Source of the DNA: Caballeronia grimmiae
GTDB taxonomy: Bacteria; Pseudomonadota; Gammaproteobacteria; Burkholderiales; Burkholderiaceae
DNA length: 64,000 nt
Reading direction: 5' to 3'
Assembly: GCF_000698555.1 (NCBI RefSeq)
Contig: NZ_JFHE01000012.1
Coordinates: 84,718 to 148,717 of the forward strand
This document shows, one piece after another, positions 8,844 to 18,029 of the stretch. Both the position numbers and the translations under genes were made by a program. Each line of letters begins with the position of its first letter. Position 1 is the stretch's first letter. The notes beneath the pieces are model-generated. The model made no database searches and was not told the DNA's origin. It saw only the letters and a list, made by a program, of their open reading frames with translations.

Positions 8844-11186
8844 TTGACCGCGTCCGAATTCAAAGCCACCGCACGCGCAGCGCTGACCCAGCTTGCGGCC
8901 CGGCTGCGCCCGCATCTGCGGCCCCGCACGCTGCTTCTGCTGCCCGCGTTGTTCCTCCTTTATGTGCTGGTGCTGATTCCGTTCACGCCCGGCATCCGCG
9001 ACATTCGCAAAGCCAAGGTCGATCAGCCCGCGCAAATCTATTCCGCCGATGGCAGGCTGCTTGCCGAATTCAAGCCGACGCATCGCGAATGGGTGAGCCT
9101 CAAGCAGATATCGCCGAACGTCGTCGATGCGCTCATCGCAACAGAAGACCGGCGCTTTTACGAGCATCACGGCATCGACTGGCGGCGCACCGCATCGGCT
9201 GCGGTGCATACGTTCTCGGGCGATCGTCAGGGCGGCTCCACGCTCACGCAACAGCTCGCACGCAATCTATATCCCGATGAAGTCGGCCGCTCGCAAACGC
9301 TCACCCGCAAGCTGAAGGAAGCGATCACCGCGTTCAAGATCGAAGCCGTCTATTCGAAGGACGAGATTCTCGAAACGTATCTGAACACGGTGCCGTTTCT
9401 GTATAACGCATACGGCATCGAAATGGCCGCGCGCACTTACTTCGACAAGTCCGCTGGCCAGCTCGACGTGCTCGAAAGCGCGACGCTCATCGGCATGTTG
9501 AAGGGCAACAGCTATTACAACCCCGTCATCAATCCGGAGCGTGCGCTCGACCGGCGCAACATCGTGCTCGGTCAGATGGTGCGCTTCGGCCATCTCGCGC
9601 CCGCGAAACTCGATGCACTGAAGAAGCGCCCGCTGCGCATCGACTTCGAGCGGCAGACCGAGGAGCCGGGACGCGCGCCGCATTTCGCGCAGCAGTTGCG
9701 CAAATGGCTGATCGCGTGGGCGGACGACCACGACTTCAACATCTACTCGGACGGGCTGATCGTCAGGACGACGATCGATTCGCGCCTGCAATCCATGGCG
9801 ACGCAATCTCTGATGTTGCAGGGCAATCAGTTGCAGTCGATTGCGAATGCGGCGTGGGGCGGACGTGGCGGCTGCGCGAGCGCGAACGAGGATCTCGCGC
9901 GCGCGTTCATCCGCGAGACGGGCGACTATCGCAAGGCCCGCGACGCCGGCGCGAACGATGCCGATGCGTCAAAGCATTTGATCGCGGATCGGAACTTCAT
10001 GCGCGCGCTCTGCGAAGAAAAGACGCGCGTGCAGGCTGCGTTTCTCGCACTCGATCCGCGCACCGGCCAGATCAAGGCGTGGGTGGGCAGCCGCGACTTC
10101 ACGCAGGACCCGTTCGATCACGTTCAGCAAGCGCGCCGCCAGCCCGGTTCCACGTTCAAGCCGTTCGTCTATGGCGCGGCTTTCGAGCGCGGCGCGATGC
10201 CGACCGATACGTTCATCGACCAGGACGTGACGATTCCCGTTAAAGGCGGCGAGACCTGGCATCCGACCGACGAAGCGCCGCCCACTGGACGCGCAGTCAG
10301 CTTGCGCGACGGCATCGCGTATTCGAAGAACCGCATCACTGCGCAACTGATGCAGACCGTCGGCCCGGCTCGCGTCGCGCGGCTCGCACGCGACATGGGC
10401 GTGCGCGAGAGCCATCTCGACGAAGTGCCGTCGCTCGCGCTCGGCACGAGTCCGGTTACGCTGAAGGAAATGGTGTCGGCGTACGGCACCATCGCGAACG
10501 ATGGCAATTACATGGAGCCGTTGCTCGTCACGCGCATCGAGAACAAGCAGGGCGAAGTGCTCGCGCAATTCGACAGCACGCCGGAGCGCGCATTGTCGGT
10601 CGATGCAACGCACAAGCTCGTCGATGTGATGCGCGACGTGGTGAACCGCGGCACCGGCACGGCCATTCGCACGCGCTTCGGCATTCGCGCCGATGTCGCC
10701 GGCAAGACCGGCACGACGCAGGACAACGCGGACGGATGGTTCATTCTGATGCATCCGCAACTGGTCGCGGGCGCATGGGTCGGCTTCAACGATAGCCGCG
10801 TCACGTTGCGCAGCGATTATTGGGGACAAGGCGCGCACAGCGCGTTGCCGATGGTCGGCGACTTCACGCAACGCGCGTTGCGTTCGCATCTGGTCGATGC
10901 CCGTGCGCGCTTCGACATTCAGGCGCCGCCGGGCGCATGGCAGACTTTCACGACGCGCTTGCGCGGCTGGATGGACGAGACTTTCGGCAGAACAGCGAAG
11001 CCGACTGTCGCGAAGTCCGGGCAGACCGTCACGCAGAAGCCGGCTCGCGTGAAGCGCGCGCCCGCCGAACCCGAAGCCGAAGTGACCGAAGAAGCGCCGC
11101 CGCAGCCGCCGGTGTTCCAGACGATGCCGCCGTTGTTGCCTTCGAGTCCCGAGGCGGCGAGCGCAGCGCCCGCATCGGCGCCCTGA
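8844..11186 (+). CDS. Bifunctional class A penicillin-binding protein (transglycosylase/transpeptidase)
   Basis: 780 residues from a TTG start; no in-frame ATG exists before the catalytic domain. One signal-anchor helix (about 29-48) is followed by a GT51 transglycosylase domain: catalytic Glu101 in EDRRFYEHHGID, GGSTLTQQLARNL (about 131-142) and RKLKEAI. The transpeptidase domain has SxxK at Ser436 (PGSTFKP), YSKN at about 493-496 and KTGT at 621-624. It builds and crosslinks peptidoglycan in the periplasm. The C-terminal 60-70 residues are Pro/Ala/Glu-rich and probably unstructured. It resembles PBP1a but lacks some of its extra length. All catalytic residues are present. Confidence 0.92.
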   Translation: MTASEFKATARAALTQLAARLRPHLRPRTLLLLPALFLLYVLVLIPFTPGIRDIRKAKVDQPAQIYSADGRLLAEFKPTHREWVSLKQISPNVVDALIATEDRRFYEHHGIDWRRTASAAVHTFSGDRQGGSTLTQQLARNLYPDEVGRSQTLTRKLKEAITAFKIEAVYSKDEILETYLNTVPFLYNAYGIEMAARTYFDKSAGQLDVLESATLIGMLKGNSYYNPVINPERALDRRNIVLGQMVRFGHLAPAKLDALKKRPLRIDFERQTEEPGRAPHFAQQLRKWLIAWADDHDFNIYSDGLIVRTTIDSRLQSMATQSLMLQGNQLQSIANAAWGGRGGCASANEDLARAFIRETGDYRKARDAGANDADASKHLIADRNFMRALCEEKTRVQAAFLALDPRTGQIKAWVGSRDFTQDPFDHVQQARRQPGSTFKPFVYGAAFERGAMPTDTFIDQDVTIPVKGGETWHPTDEAPPTGRAVSLRDGIAYSKNRITAQLMQTVGPARVARLARDMGVRESHLDEVPSLALGTSPVTLKEMVSAYGTIANDGNYMEPLLVTRIENKQGEVLAQFDSTPERALSVDATHKLVDVMRDVVNRGTGTAIRTRFGIRADVAGKTGTTQDNADGWFILMHPQLVAGAWVGFNDSRVTLRSDYWGQGAHSALPMVGDFTQRALRSHLVDARARFDIQAPPGAWQTFTTRLRGWMDETFGRTAKPTVAKSGQTVTQKPARVKRAPAEPEAEVTEEAPPQPPVFQTMPPLLPSSPEAASAAPASAP

Positions 11187-11302
11187 TTCAGGCCTCGGAG
11201 AAGCCCTCCGCCCGATGCCCGCGAGCGACGCCGCGCACCTCCGCGCCGATGCGCCGATTAGCGGGCGGCCCGGAAACGGCTCATGCGAATAAAACCAGTT
11301 CG

Positions 11303-12394
11303 CTAGCGCGCGCTCGCATAGCGTTGAAGTCCCGCAATGCTTTCATCCAGCTCCGCGACGAGCCGCGCCATGAGTTCGGCGGCCGGCAACTCGCGTGCGA
11401 GCGCCGCCGCTTGCCCCGCCCACTGAGCGCCGTAACCGAACTCGCCCTTTGCCTTCGCAGCGGCATGCAGTGCCTTGCCGGCGTCGTATGTGATGGGATA
11501 GTCGGGGTTGCGCGGCGCATCGGCGCTGCGGCCCAGTTCGGTGAACTTGTTGGCGAGGCCGCGCGCCATGCGTCCGGAAATCGCCGCAGTGAAGGCTGTG
11601 CGATTCGCGGCATCGCTGAGAATGGCACGGCGATAACCGGCATCGATCGATGTCTCCGTGCACGGCACGAACGCGGTGCCCAACTGCGCCGCCTGCGCGC
11701 CCAATGCGAGCGCCGCCGCGATGCCCGCGCCATCCATGATGCCGCCCGCGGCAATCACCGGCACGTCGAACTTGCTGGCGAGAAGGCGCGTGAGCGCGAA
11801 CGTGCCGAGTTCATCGTCGTCGCTGTCGATGTCGAACAGACCGCGATGACCGCCCGCCTCGGTGCCCTGCGCGACGATCGCATCCATGTTCGCATCGGCC
11901 AGTTGTTGCGCTTCGCGCACGTTCGTCGCCGATGCGATCAGCGTGATGCCCGCACTGCGCAAAGCGTCGATCGTATCGGTCGATGGCAGTCCGAAATGGA
12001 AGCTCACGATAGCGGGCTTTTCTTCGAGAAAGACGTCGAGCATGTCCTTGTCGACGAGAAAGCTCGTGTAGATTTCCCCGAGCGTCTGCGGCGGCTTTGC
12101 TTCGTACTGTGCAAATAGCGGCGCGAGCCAGTCGATCCATGCCTTCTCAACCGCCTCGTTCGCCTTCGCCGGACGATGACAGAACACATTGATGTTGAAC
12201 GGCTTGTCAGTCAGCGCGCGCGTCTCGCGGATGGTCTTGCGCGCGGCCTCTGCGTTCATCGCGCCGACGCCGAGCGAGCCGAGCCCGCCCGCGTTCGATA
12301 CCGCCGCCGCGAGCGCGGGCGTGCTGACGCCGGCCATCGGCGCCTGAATGATGGGCTTCGTGATGCCGAGCCTTTGCATCAAGGTAGGGGTCAT
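11303..12394 (-). CDS. Nitronate monooxygenase-like NAD(P)H-dependent flavin oxidoreductase
   Basis: The start with the best ribosome site (AGGAGAGACC) is the ATG at 12394, giving 363 residues. The fold is an FMN TIM barrel of the 2-nitropropane dioxygenase/nitronate monooxygenase family: PIIQAPMAGVSTPALAAAVSNAGGLGSLG at the N-terminus, AQGTEAGGHRG (the flavin-site His loop), and VIAAGGIMDGAGIAAALALGAQAAQLGTAFVPCTE. These enzymes detoxify propionate-3-nitronate, a plant defence compound, by oxidation with O2. Activity cannot be separated from related flavin reductases by sequence alone. It lies downstream of mmsA on the same strand, after a likely terminator. Confidence 0.88.
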   Translation of the reverse strand: MTPTLMQRLGITKPIIQAPMAGVSTPALAAAVSNAGGLGSLGVGAMNAEAARKTIRETRALTDKPFNINVFCHRPAKANEAVEKAWIDWLAPLFAQYEAKPPQTLGEIYTSFLVDKDMLDVFLEEKPAIVSFHFGLPSTDTIDALRSAGITLIASATNVREAQQLADANMDAIVAQGTEAGGHRGLFDIDSDDDELGTFALTRLLASKFDVPVIAAGGIMDGAGIAAALALGAQAAQLGTAFVPCTETSIDAGYRRAILSDAANRTAFTAAISGRMARGLANKFTELGRSADAPRNPDYPITYDAGKALHAAAKAKGEFGYGAQWAGQAAALARELPAAELMARLVAELDESIAGLQRYASAR

Positions 12395-12434
12395 GGAAAG
12401 GTCTCTCCTGAAAGCGCTGTCACCGCAAAGCATA

Positions 12435-12467
12435 ACGCCCGCTTGTCCATCGTGGAGAAGCGGGCGT
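12435..12467 (-). terminator. Probable terminator after mmsA
   Basis: ACGCCCGCTT and AAGCGGGCGT form a perfect 10-bp stem with a 13-nt loop, 21 bp after the mmsA stop and 41 bp before the next start. The T-tract on the minus strand is weak, so partial read-through is possible. Confidence 0.55.
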
Positions 12468-12487
12468 CATGTTCATACGTTAAGAGA

Positions 12488-13999
12488 TTACTTCGAAGTC
12501 GGCATCACGAATTCCGCGCCCTTCTCCGTGCTTTCCGGCCAGCGCTGCATGATCGACTTCTGCTTCGTATAGAAGCGCACGCCTTCTTCGCCGTAAGCGT
12601 GCATGTCGCCGAACAGCGAACGCTTCCAGCCGCCGAAGCCGTGCCATGCCATCGGCACCGGAATCGGCACGTTGATGCCTACCATGCCCACTTCGATGCG
12701 CCGGCCGAACTCACGCGCGACGTGGCCATCGCGTGTATAGCATGCGACGCCGTTGCCGAACTCGTGCGCGTTGACGAGATCGACGGCTTCGGCGAAGTCC
12801 TTCACGCGCACGCACGCGAGCACCGGTCCGAAGATCTCTTCCTTGTAGATGCGCATGTTCGGCGTGACATGATCGAACAGCGTGCCGCCCGTGAAGAAGC
12901 CGTCTTCGTGGCCCGCGACCTTCAGGCCGCGCCCGTCGACGACGAGTTGCGCGCCTTCGTCGACACCCATCGCGATATAGCCTTCGATGCGATCCAGCGC
13001 CGCGCGCGTGACGATCGGACCCATTTCCGCATCCGGCTCCATGCCGTTCTTCACGACGAGCTGACGCGCACGTTCGGCCAGACGCGGCACGATCTTGTCG
13101 GCGACATCGCCGACGAGCACGGCCACCGAGATCGCCATGCAGCGCTCGCCGGCGGAGCCGTAGCCCGCGCCGATCAGTGCGTCGATGGTCTGGTCGATGT
13201 CGGCGTCCGGCATCACGACCATATGATTCTTCGCGCCGCCGAGCGCCTGCACGCGCTTGCCGTGCTTCGCGCCCGTTTCGTAGATGTAGTTCGCGATCGG
13301 AGTCGAGCCGACGAAGCTGATCGCGCGGACATCGGGATGCTCCAGCAGCGCATCGACGACGACCTTGTCGCCCTGCACGACGTTGAGGATGCCATCGGGC
13401 AAGCCGGCTTTCTTCATCAGATCCGCCATGAACAGCGACGCGGAAGGATCGCGCTCGCTCGGCTTCAGGATGAACGCATTGCCCGCTGCAATCGCGACCG
13501 GGAACATCCAGCACGGCACCATGCACGGGAAGTTGAACGGCGTAATGCCCGCGACGATGCCGAGCGGCTGGCGCGTCGTCCAGTTGTCGATGCCGGTGGA
13601 AACCTGTTCGGTGTAATCGCCCTTCAGCAGTTGCGGGATGCCGCACGCGAATTCGATCACCTCGATGCCGCGCGTCACTTCGCCCTGCGCATCCGAGAAA
13701 ACCTTGCCGTGCTCGGCGGTGATGATCGCGGCGAGTGCATCGCGATTCTGATTCATCAGTTCCAGGAAACGCTGCATGACGCGCGCGCGGCGGATCGGCG
13801 GCATGTCGCGCCAGGCAGGAAACGCAGCCTTCGCGCTGGCGACGGCGGCTTCGACGTCCGCGGCTTCGCCCAGCACGAGCTTGCGGGGACGCTCGCCCGT
13901 CGCGGGGTTGAAGATCGGCTGCGAGCGCGTGCCCGAGCCGTTCACGCGCTCACCGTGAATGTAGTGAACGACGTCGGCGGTATCGTTGAAGGCTTGCAT
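12488..13999 (-). CDS. mmsA: CoA-acylating methylmalonate-semialdehyde dehydrogenase
   Basis: 503 residues. It converts methylmalonate semialdehyde (valine route) or malonate semialdehyde (inositol or beta-alanine routes) to propionyl- or acetyl-CoA with NAD+ and CoA. Diagnostic stretches are [57 protein letters not shown] and the catalytic Cys in GERCMAIS. The MmsA-specific C-terminal end [28 protein letters not shown] is also present. No mmsB or acyl-CoA dehydrogenase gene adjoins it. A LysR-type regulator is divergent from it, 113 bp away, and is the obvious candidate controller. Confidence 0.93.
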   Translation of the reverse strand: MQAFNDTADVVHYIHGERVNGSGTRSQPIFNPATGERPRKLVLGEAADVEAAVASAKAAFPAWRDMPPIRRARVMQRFLELMNQNRDALAAIITAEHGKVFSDAQGEVTRGIEVIEFACGIPQLLKGDYTEQVSTGIDNWTTRQPLGIVAGITPFNFPCMVPCWMFPVAIAAGNAFILKPSERDPSASLFMADLMKKAGLPDGILNVVQGDKVVVDALLEHPDVRAISFVGSTPIANYIYETGAKHGKRVQALGGAKNHMVVMPDADIDQTIDALIGAGYGSAGERCMAISVAVLVGDVADKIVPRLAERARQLVVKNGMEPDAEMGPIVTRAALDRIEGYIAMGVDEGAQLVVDGRGLKVAGHEDGFFTGGTLFDHVTPNMRIYKEEIFGPVLACVRVKDFAEAVDLVNAHEFGNGVACYTRDGHVAREFGRRIEVGMVGINVPIPVPMAWHGFGGWKRSLFGDMHAYGEEGVRFYTKQKSIMQRWPESTEKGAEFVMPTSK

Positions 14000-14077
14000 C
14001 TCGTCTCCCGTCTGCGGAATGGGTTGGCAGTGTCGTTAGTGTAAGAAGCGTTGCGGGCGCTGCAAAGACGCTATGAT

Positions 14078-14092
14078 TGAACTCATTGTTCA
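14078..14092. promoter_or_regulatory. Inverted repeat in the mmsA/lysR intergenic region
   Basis: TGAACTCATTGTTCA has perfect 5-bp arms around a 5-bp centre. It lies 20 bp upstream of the preferred LysR start (14113) and about 79 bp from the mmsA start, the usual place for a LysR-type binding site. If the regulator were read from the TTG at 14077 the palindrome would be coding, which argues for the downstream start. Confidence 0.5.
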
Positions 14093-14112
14093 CGCTGGCA
14101 AACAATCGGCGC

Positions 14113-15063
14113 ATGGAAGACGAAAAGATCGAGACGCTCTGGACGCATCTGCACTGGCTGACCGTGCTCGCCGAACAGGGCAGCTACACGGCGGCGGCCG
14201 CGCGGCTCGGCGTCAGCAAGGCGGCGATGAGTCAGCGGATCGCCGAACTGGAGCGCGCAGCGGGCGTTCCGCTCGTCACGCGCACGACGCGCAGCGTGCG
14301 CTTCACCGAGGCGGGCCGGCGTCTCGTCGATGAAACGCGCGGGCAATACGAGCATATCGCCGCGAGTTTTTCGGGCGTGCGGGAGATGGCGGGCATCGCG
14401 CGGGGCCTGATCCGCGTGACCGCGCCGGTCGCGTTCGCGCGGCAGCAATTGACGCCGAAACTCGCGGGCTTTTTGCATGCGCATCCCGAAGTGCGCGTGC
14501 AACTGGAAGCATCGGACCGGCTGACGTCGATCGCCACCGAAGGTTTCGATCTGGCCATCCGGCACAGCGCGCACGCGCCGGAGACGCACGTCGCATGGAA
14601 GCTGTGCGATACGCACTCGGTCATCGTCGCGACGCGCGCCTACCTGAAACGGCGCGGCACGCCCGCGACGCCCGCCGATCTCGCCGTCCACGATTGCCTG
14701 TTTTATCCGCGCACGCAGGCGGCCAGCATCTGGTCGTTCGTGCGCAAGGGCGCGCGCAAGACGGCATCCGGGCCGTACACGCTCGCGGTGAACGGCGCGT
14801 TTTCCGCAAACAACAGCGAGTTGCTGCGCGATGCGGCGCTGGACGATCTCGGCATCGCGCTGCTGCCCGACTTTACCGCGCAAGCGGCCGTGCAGGCGGG
14901 CAAGCTCGTGGTGCTGTTGCCGGACTGGCGTCCGGTGGGCGCGTTCGCCGATCAGCTTTACGTCGTGCGTCCCTATGCGCCGCACGTCCCGCGCGCGGTT
15001 GCCCTCTTCATCGGATATTTGCGCGAGGCGTTTGCAGGCGGCTTCCCGCTCTCGGTCACGTGA
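14113..15063 (+). CDS. LysR family transcriptional regulator
   Basis: 316 residues from the ATG at 14113. The N-terminal winged helix-turn-helix reads HWLTVLAEQGSYTAAAARLGVSKAAMSQRIAELERAAGVPLVTRTTRSVRFTEAG, typical of LysR proteins. The remainder is the periplasmic-binding-protein-like effector domain (RVTAPVAFARQQLTPKLAGFLHAHPEVRVQLEASDR). It belongs to the group of repressor-like LTTRs related to CrgA/DmlR. It is divergent from mmsA and overlaps the stop of the small membrane protein gene on the other strand by 8 bp. An in-frame TTG at 14077 is an alternative start. The effector is unknown. Confidence 0.9.
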   Translation: MEDEKIETLWTHLHWLTVLAEQGSYTAAAARLGVSKAAMSQRIAELERAAGVPLVTRTTRSVRFTEAGRRLVDETRGQYEHIAASFSGVREMAGIARGLIRVTAPVAFARQQLTPKLAGFLHAHPEVRVQLEASDRLTSIATEGFDLAIRHSAHAPETHVAWKLCDTHSVIVATRAYLKRRGTPATPADLAVHDCLFYPRTQAASIWSFVRKGARKTASGPYTLAVNGAFSANNSELLRDAALDDLGIALLPDFTAQAAVQAGKLVVLLPDWRPVGAFADQLYVVRPYAPHVPRAVALFIGYLREAFAGGFPLSVT

Positions 15064-15280
15064 CGTAGAGCAGCGCAGCCACCGCCATCAGGCAAGTGCA
15101 AGCGTTGAAATAGAAAAACCAGGTGGAGCGAAGCAGGCGAAAACGCAACGGCTCGTCGCGGCGACGCGGCTCGCCGTGGAATTGCCAGAGATCGAGATAA
15201 GTAGTGACGGTGCACGAGAGCATCGCGATCGCCGTTACGAAGGATACCGAAATGAACAGGGTCCAGGCGAGGTCTTTCAT
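15056..15280 (-). CDS. Small two-helix membrane protein
   Basis: A 74-residue protein with two predicted membrane helices (LAWTLFISVSFVTAIAMLSCTVTTYL and WFFYFNACTCLMAVAALLYV), separated by a charged loop (EPRRRDEPLRFRLLR). The ATG at 15280 has GAAAGA upstream on its strand. No family was recognised. The coding case rests on the two clean helices and the positive loop between them. Its last 8 bp overlap the end of the convergent LysR gene. Confidence 0.55.
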   Translation of the reverse strand: MKDLAWTLFISVSFVTAIAMLSCTVTTYLDLWQFHGEPRRRDEPLRFRLLRSTWFFYFNACTCLMAVAALLYVT

Positions 15281-15460
15281 GGCAAGTCGTCGACGATGAT
15301 TCCGGCACTCGTGCCGTGGCCTGGGACGACCGCAAGCTCGCGGAATACGATCGGCACAATCGTGGTTCGCGTCCCATGCAGGACGTATAGGAAGCGAACG
15401 AGAGTGCGAGAGATCTGACAAACCCCAGTTAATGATCCGAAGGATTGCGCTTGCCCATGA

Positions 15461-15487
15461 AAAACGCGCCCCGAAGGGCGCGTTTTT
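15461..15487 (-). terminator. Strong intrinsic terminator after the aldolase gene
   Basis: AAAACGCGCCC and GGGCGCGTTTT form a perfect 11-bp stem. Read on the minus strand the loop is TTCG closed by C-G, the extra-stable UUCG tetraloop, followed by a T run. It sits 39 bp after the aldolase stop. Because A and T runs flank both sides it can work in both directions. Confidence 0.88.
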
Positions 15488-15525
15488 CTACATGCGACGC
15501 GAATGCGAGGATTGCAGCCGCAGGC

Positions 15526-16422
15526 TCAGACCTTCTTGACCGATGCCTCGTAAATCTCGTCGATCGATTCAGCGAGCGTCTTGTCGAACTCGCTATCGCT
15601 CATGGACTTCTTCAACTCGTTGATGAGCGCACGCGAAAAACTTGCGATCATGCCGTGGTTCTCCGCAAGGCGCTTGCATGCATCCGTGCGCGAGTAGCCG
15701 CCCGAGAGCGCCACCACGCGCACCACACGCGGATGCTCGATCAGCGGGCGATAGAAATCCGCTTCGTCCGGGATGGTCAGCTTGATCATCACGCGACTCG
15801 ATTCCGGAAGCGCGTCCAGGCCTTTCAGCAGTTCGTCGCGCAGGATCTTTTCCGCGCCCTTCTTGTCCGGGCTCTTGATCGAAACTTCCGGCTCGAGGAT
15901 CGGCACGAGACCTTGCGCGATGATCTGCTCGCCCACTTCGATCTGCTGCTTCACCACCGCCGCGATGCCCTTCTCCGACGCCTGATGGATCACCGAGCGC
16001 ATCTTCGTGCCGAACACGCCGAGCTTCGCCGCGCGCTGGAGCAGTTCGTCGAGGCCGGGAATCGGCTTCATGATCTGCACGCCATCGGCTTCGGCTTCGA
16101 GCCCCTTGTCGACCTTCAGGAACGGCACGACGCCACGGTCTTCCCACAGGAACGTCGGCACCGGCTTGCCTTCGGCTTCGCCGTCCATCGTGCGCTCGAA
16201 GAGAATCGCGCCAATGACCTTCTCGCCCGTGAAGGCCGGCGCGGTCATGATGCGCACGCGCATTTCATGCATCAGCTTGAACATCTCGGCTTCGCCGTTG
16301 TAGGCGTCGTCCGCAATGCCGTATTGGCGCAGCGCGCCGGGTGTCGAACCGCCGCTTTGATCCAGAGCGGCGATGAAACCCTGCTTCTCCGCCATCTGCG
16401 CCAGCATCTTTTCGTTAGCCAC
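15526..16422 (-). CDS. Class I fructose-bisphosphate aldolase
   Basis: Glycolysis/gluconeogenesis: reversible cleavage of fructose 1,6-bisphosphate to dihydroxyacetone phosphate and glyceraldehyde 3-phosphate through a Schiff base. I start at the GTG at 16422, because AGGAGG lies 8 nt before it; an ATG at 16428 and a TTG at 16446 are in frame. The protein has about 298 residues. It matches the short bacterial class I group: GFIAALDQSGGSTPGAL, ILFERTMDGEAEGKP, DRGVVPFLKVDKGL (active-site Lys region), GTKMRSVI, ILEPEVSI, KLTIPDEADFY, RVVALSGGYSR. Many Burkholderiales rely on class II aldolases, so this is probably a second isozyme. Confidence 0.92.
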   Translation of the reverse strand: MANEKMLAQMAEKQGFIAALDQSGGSTPGALRQYGIADDAYNGEAEMFKLMHEMRVRIMTAPAFTGEKVIGAILFERTMDGEAEGKPVPTFLWEDRGVVPFLKVDKGLEAEADGVQIMKPIPGLDELLQRAAKLGVFGTKMRSVIHQASEKGIAAVVKQQIEVGEQIIAQGLVPILEPEVSIKSPDKKGAEKILRDELLKGLDALPESSRVMIKLTIPDEADFYRPLIEHPRVVRVVALSGGYSRTDACKRLAENHGMIASFSRALINELKKSMSDSEFDKTLAESIDEIYEASVKKV

Positions 16423-16581
16423 GAGCATTTCCTCCTCAAAGTTCAAACGCCGGACCGCACGCGCGGTGCGTGTCCGGGCTTCTGGTTCAACTTTCTTGAG
16501 TTTACAGGTTTTGGCGCGCGCAACTCTCGTGCATATCCGCCATTTGCCCGGCGATTTGGCTAGAAACGGCGTGAATGACGT

Positions 16582-16941
16582 TCAGGACGCGGCGGATTGG
16601 AGGTCGCCGGCGGGCGGGGCGGATCGCCAGAGCGCGGTTGCGGCGCGGCGCAGCAGCGAAGGAGCGCGCTTCGCGGCGTCGGCCGTGTCCGGAGCTTGCG
16701 CGGGCAGCGTGGGCGGCGTGAGCGGCGGCGCCAGCGCCTCGCGTGCATTGCCGCATCGCTCGTTGAGCTGGCGGCGCATGACGGGATCGTCGATGAGCGT
16801 TATCGATAATCCGCGCTCGAATTGCAGCGTGTACGCGATGTCGCCGAAGTGCTCGTAGCGGCCGCTATCGGCCAGTTCGAACGCCAGCGTGACGGTGCGC
16901 TGGCGCTTCCATGCGTCGAGATCGTCGTGACCGGTGCTCAC
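16582..16941 (-). CDS. Hypothetical protein, Burkholderiaceae type
   Basis: About 119 residues if read from the GTG at 16941, which has GAGG just upstream; a TTG at 16971 is in frame. The N-terminal 65 residues look folded (TVTLAFELADSGRYEHFGDIAYTLQFERGLSITLIDDPVMRRQL). The C-terminal half is low-complexity, rich in Ala and Pro. No known domain was recognised and no cofactor motif is visible. It stands alone between the aldolase and the broken hydrolase gene. Confidence 0.55.
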   Translation of the reverse strand: MSTGHDDLDAWKRQRTVTLAFELADSGRYEHFGDIAYTLQFERGLSITLIDDPVMRRQLNERCGNAREALAPPLTPPTLPAQAPDTADAAKRAPSLLRRAATALWRSAPPAGDLQSAAS

Positions 16942-17063
16942 CTGTGCCTCGCGACGGCAATGAGATGGCAACGATGGTAGCCCGGCCGTCGCGCGGTTTC
17001 GGTTGTGCCGTCACAACACGCGATCAAAAAGTCTGAAGGAAAAGCCGACCGTTCGTCCGACGC

Positions 17064-17922
17064 TTACCACGCGCCCGCAAAGCCCAGCACCGCGCGGTTG
17101 AACGCGCCCGGACTCGCGACATTCATGCCGTGCGACGCCCCCGTCATCGTCTGCCGGTCCGCGAATTCGATCCACTCGGCGAGCTTGTCGACGTTGTTGC
17201 GGAACATGCGCGGGCTTTTCTGGCCGTCGATGGCACTTGATGTCACGCGCCGCCTCGCGGGTGTAAGCGGGCAACGGATCGCGGAATTGCTTCGGCAGCG
17301 TGAGCGCGTTATCGAGCGCCATGCGGCGGAAGCCGTCCGTGCTCTTTTGCCAGAAGCCGGGCATGCTGACCGAATCGACGAACATTTCGAGGCCGGTGTC
17401 GAAATCGCCCTGTTCGATCAGTTCCGCGACGCGCGAACGCAGCGCGTTGGTCGCGGGCGGCAGCGCGGCGGGCGCGGCCTGCGCCGATGTCTGCAGCGGA
17501 CCGCCGGGGTCCGCGAGCGTCAGCGTCTTGACGAGGCGCGGATACTCGCGCGCCAGATGAAACGCGATGCAGCCGCCGCGCGAATGGCCGACGAGGTGCA
17601 CCGGCGCAATATCCATCGCGACGATGAACTCGGCCATCTCCTCGACGTGCGCGCGCCAGCCGAATTCGCCCTGCACGAAGGCGTCGACGGCCGGCCAGTA
17701 GTGGCTCAGGCTCGGCGCGATCGCGCGGAAGTGCTGGCCGAGCGGCGCCAGTTGCGCGCTCCAGTAGCGGTAATCACACAGCGAGCCGTGTACGAAGACG
17801 AGCGGCTCGCCGTCGCCGCATTCGACATAAGGCACGGACACACCCGACGCGGTCGTCGCGAACGACGGTTCGGGCATGGCTTGCACGGCGGCGAGGACAG
17901 CGGGATCGGTACGCGCGTTCAT
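17064..17922 (-). pseudogene. Alpha/beta hydrolase, frameshifted
   Basis: The start at 17922 has AAAGGAGCC upstream. The frame codes a normal alpha/beta hydrolase: VFVHGSLCDYRYW (oxyanion loop), nucleophile elbow GHSRGG, then cap helices, up to DIKC near 17233. There the frame is lost. In another frame the protein resumes at IDGQKSPRMFRNNVDKLAEW and continues through the expected catalytic His (GASHGMNVASPG) to a stop at 17064. About four residues of the usual CPVLLIDG strand are missing as well, so an out-of-frame deletion of about 11 bp fits better than a single-base sequencing error. The product would lack the catalytic His and be inactive. Confidence 0.8.
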
Positions 17923-18029
17923 CGGTAGGCTCCTTTCCTGCACTATGCCGCCCGGCGACCTAAAAGAAAATCGCATAATATTGATAGGATCGTTCAGTTT
18001 TTCTGATAGCACTGCTCGCGCTACCTTCC

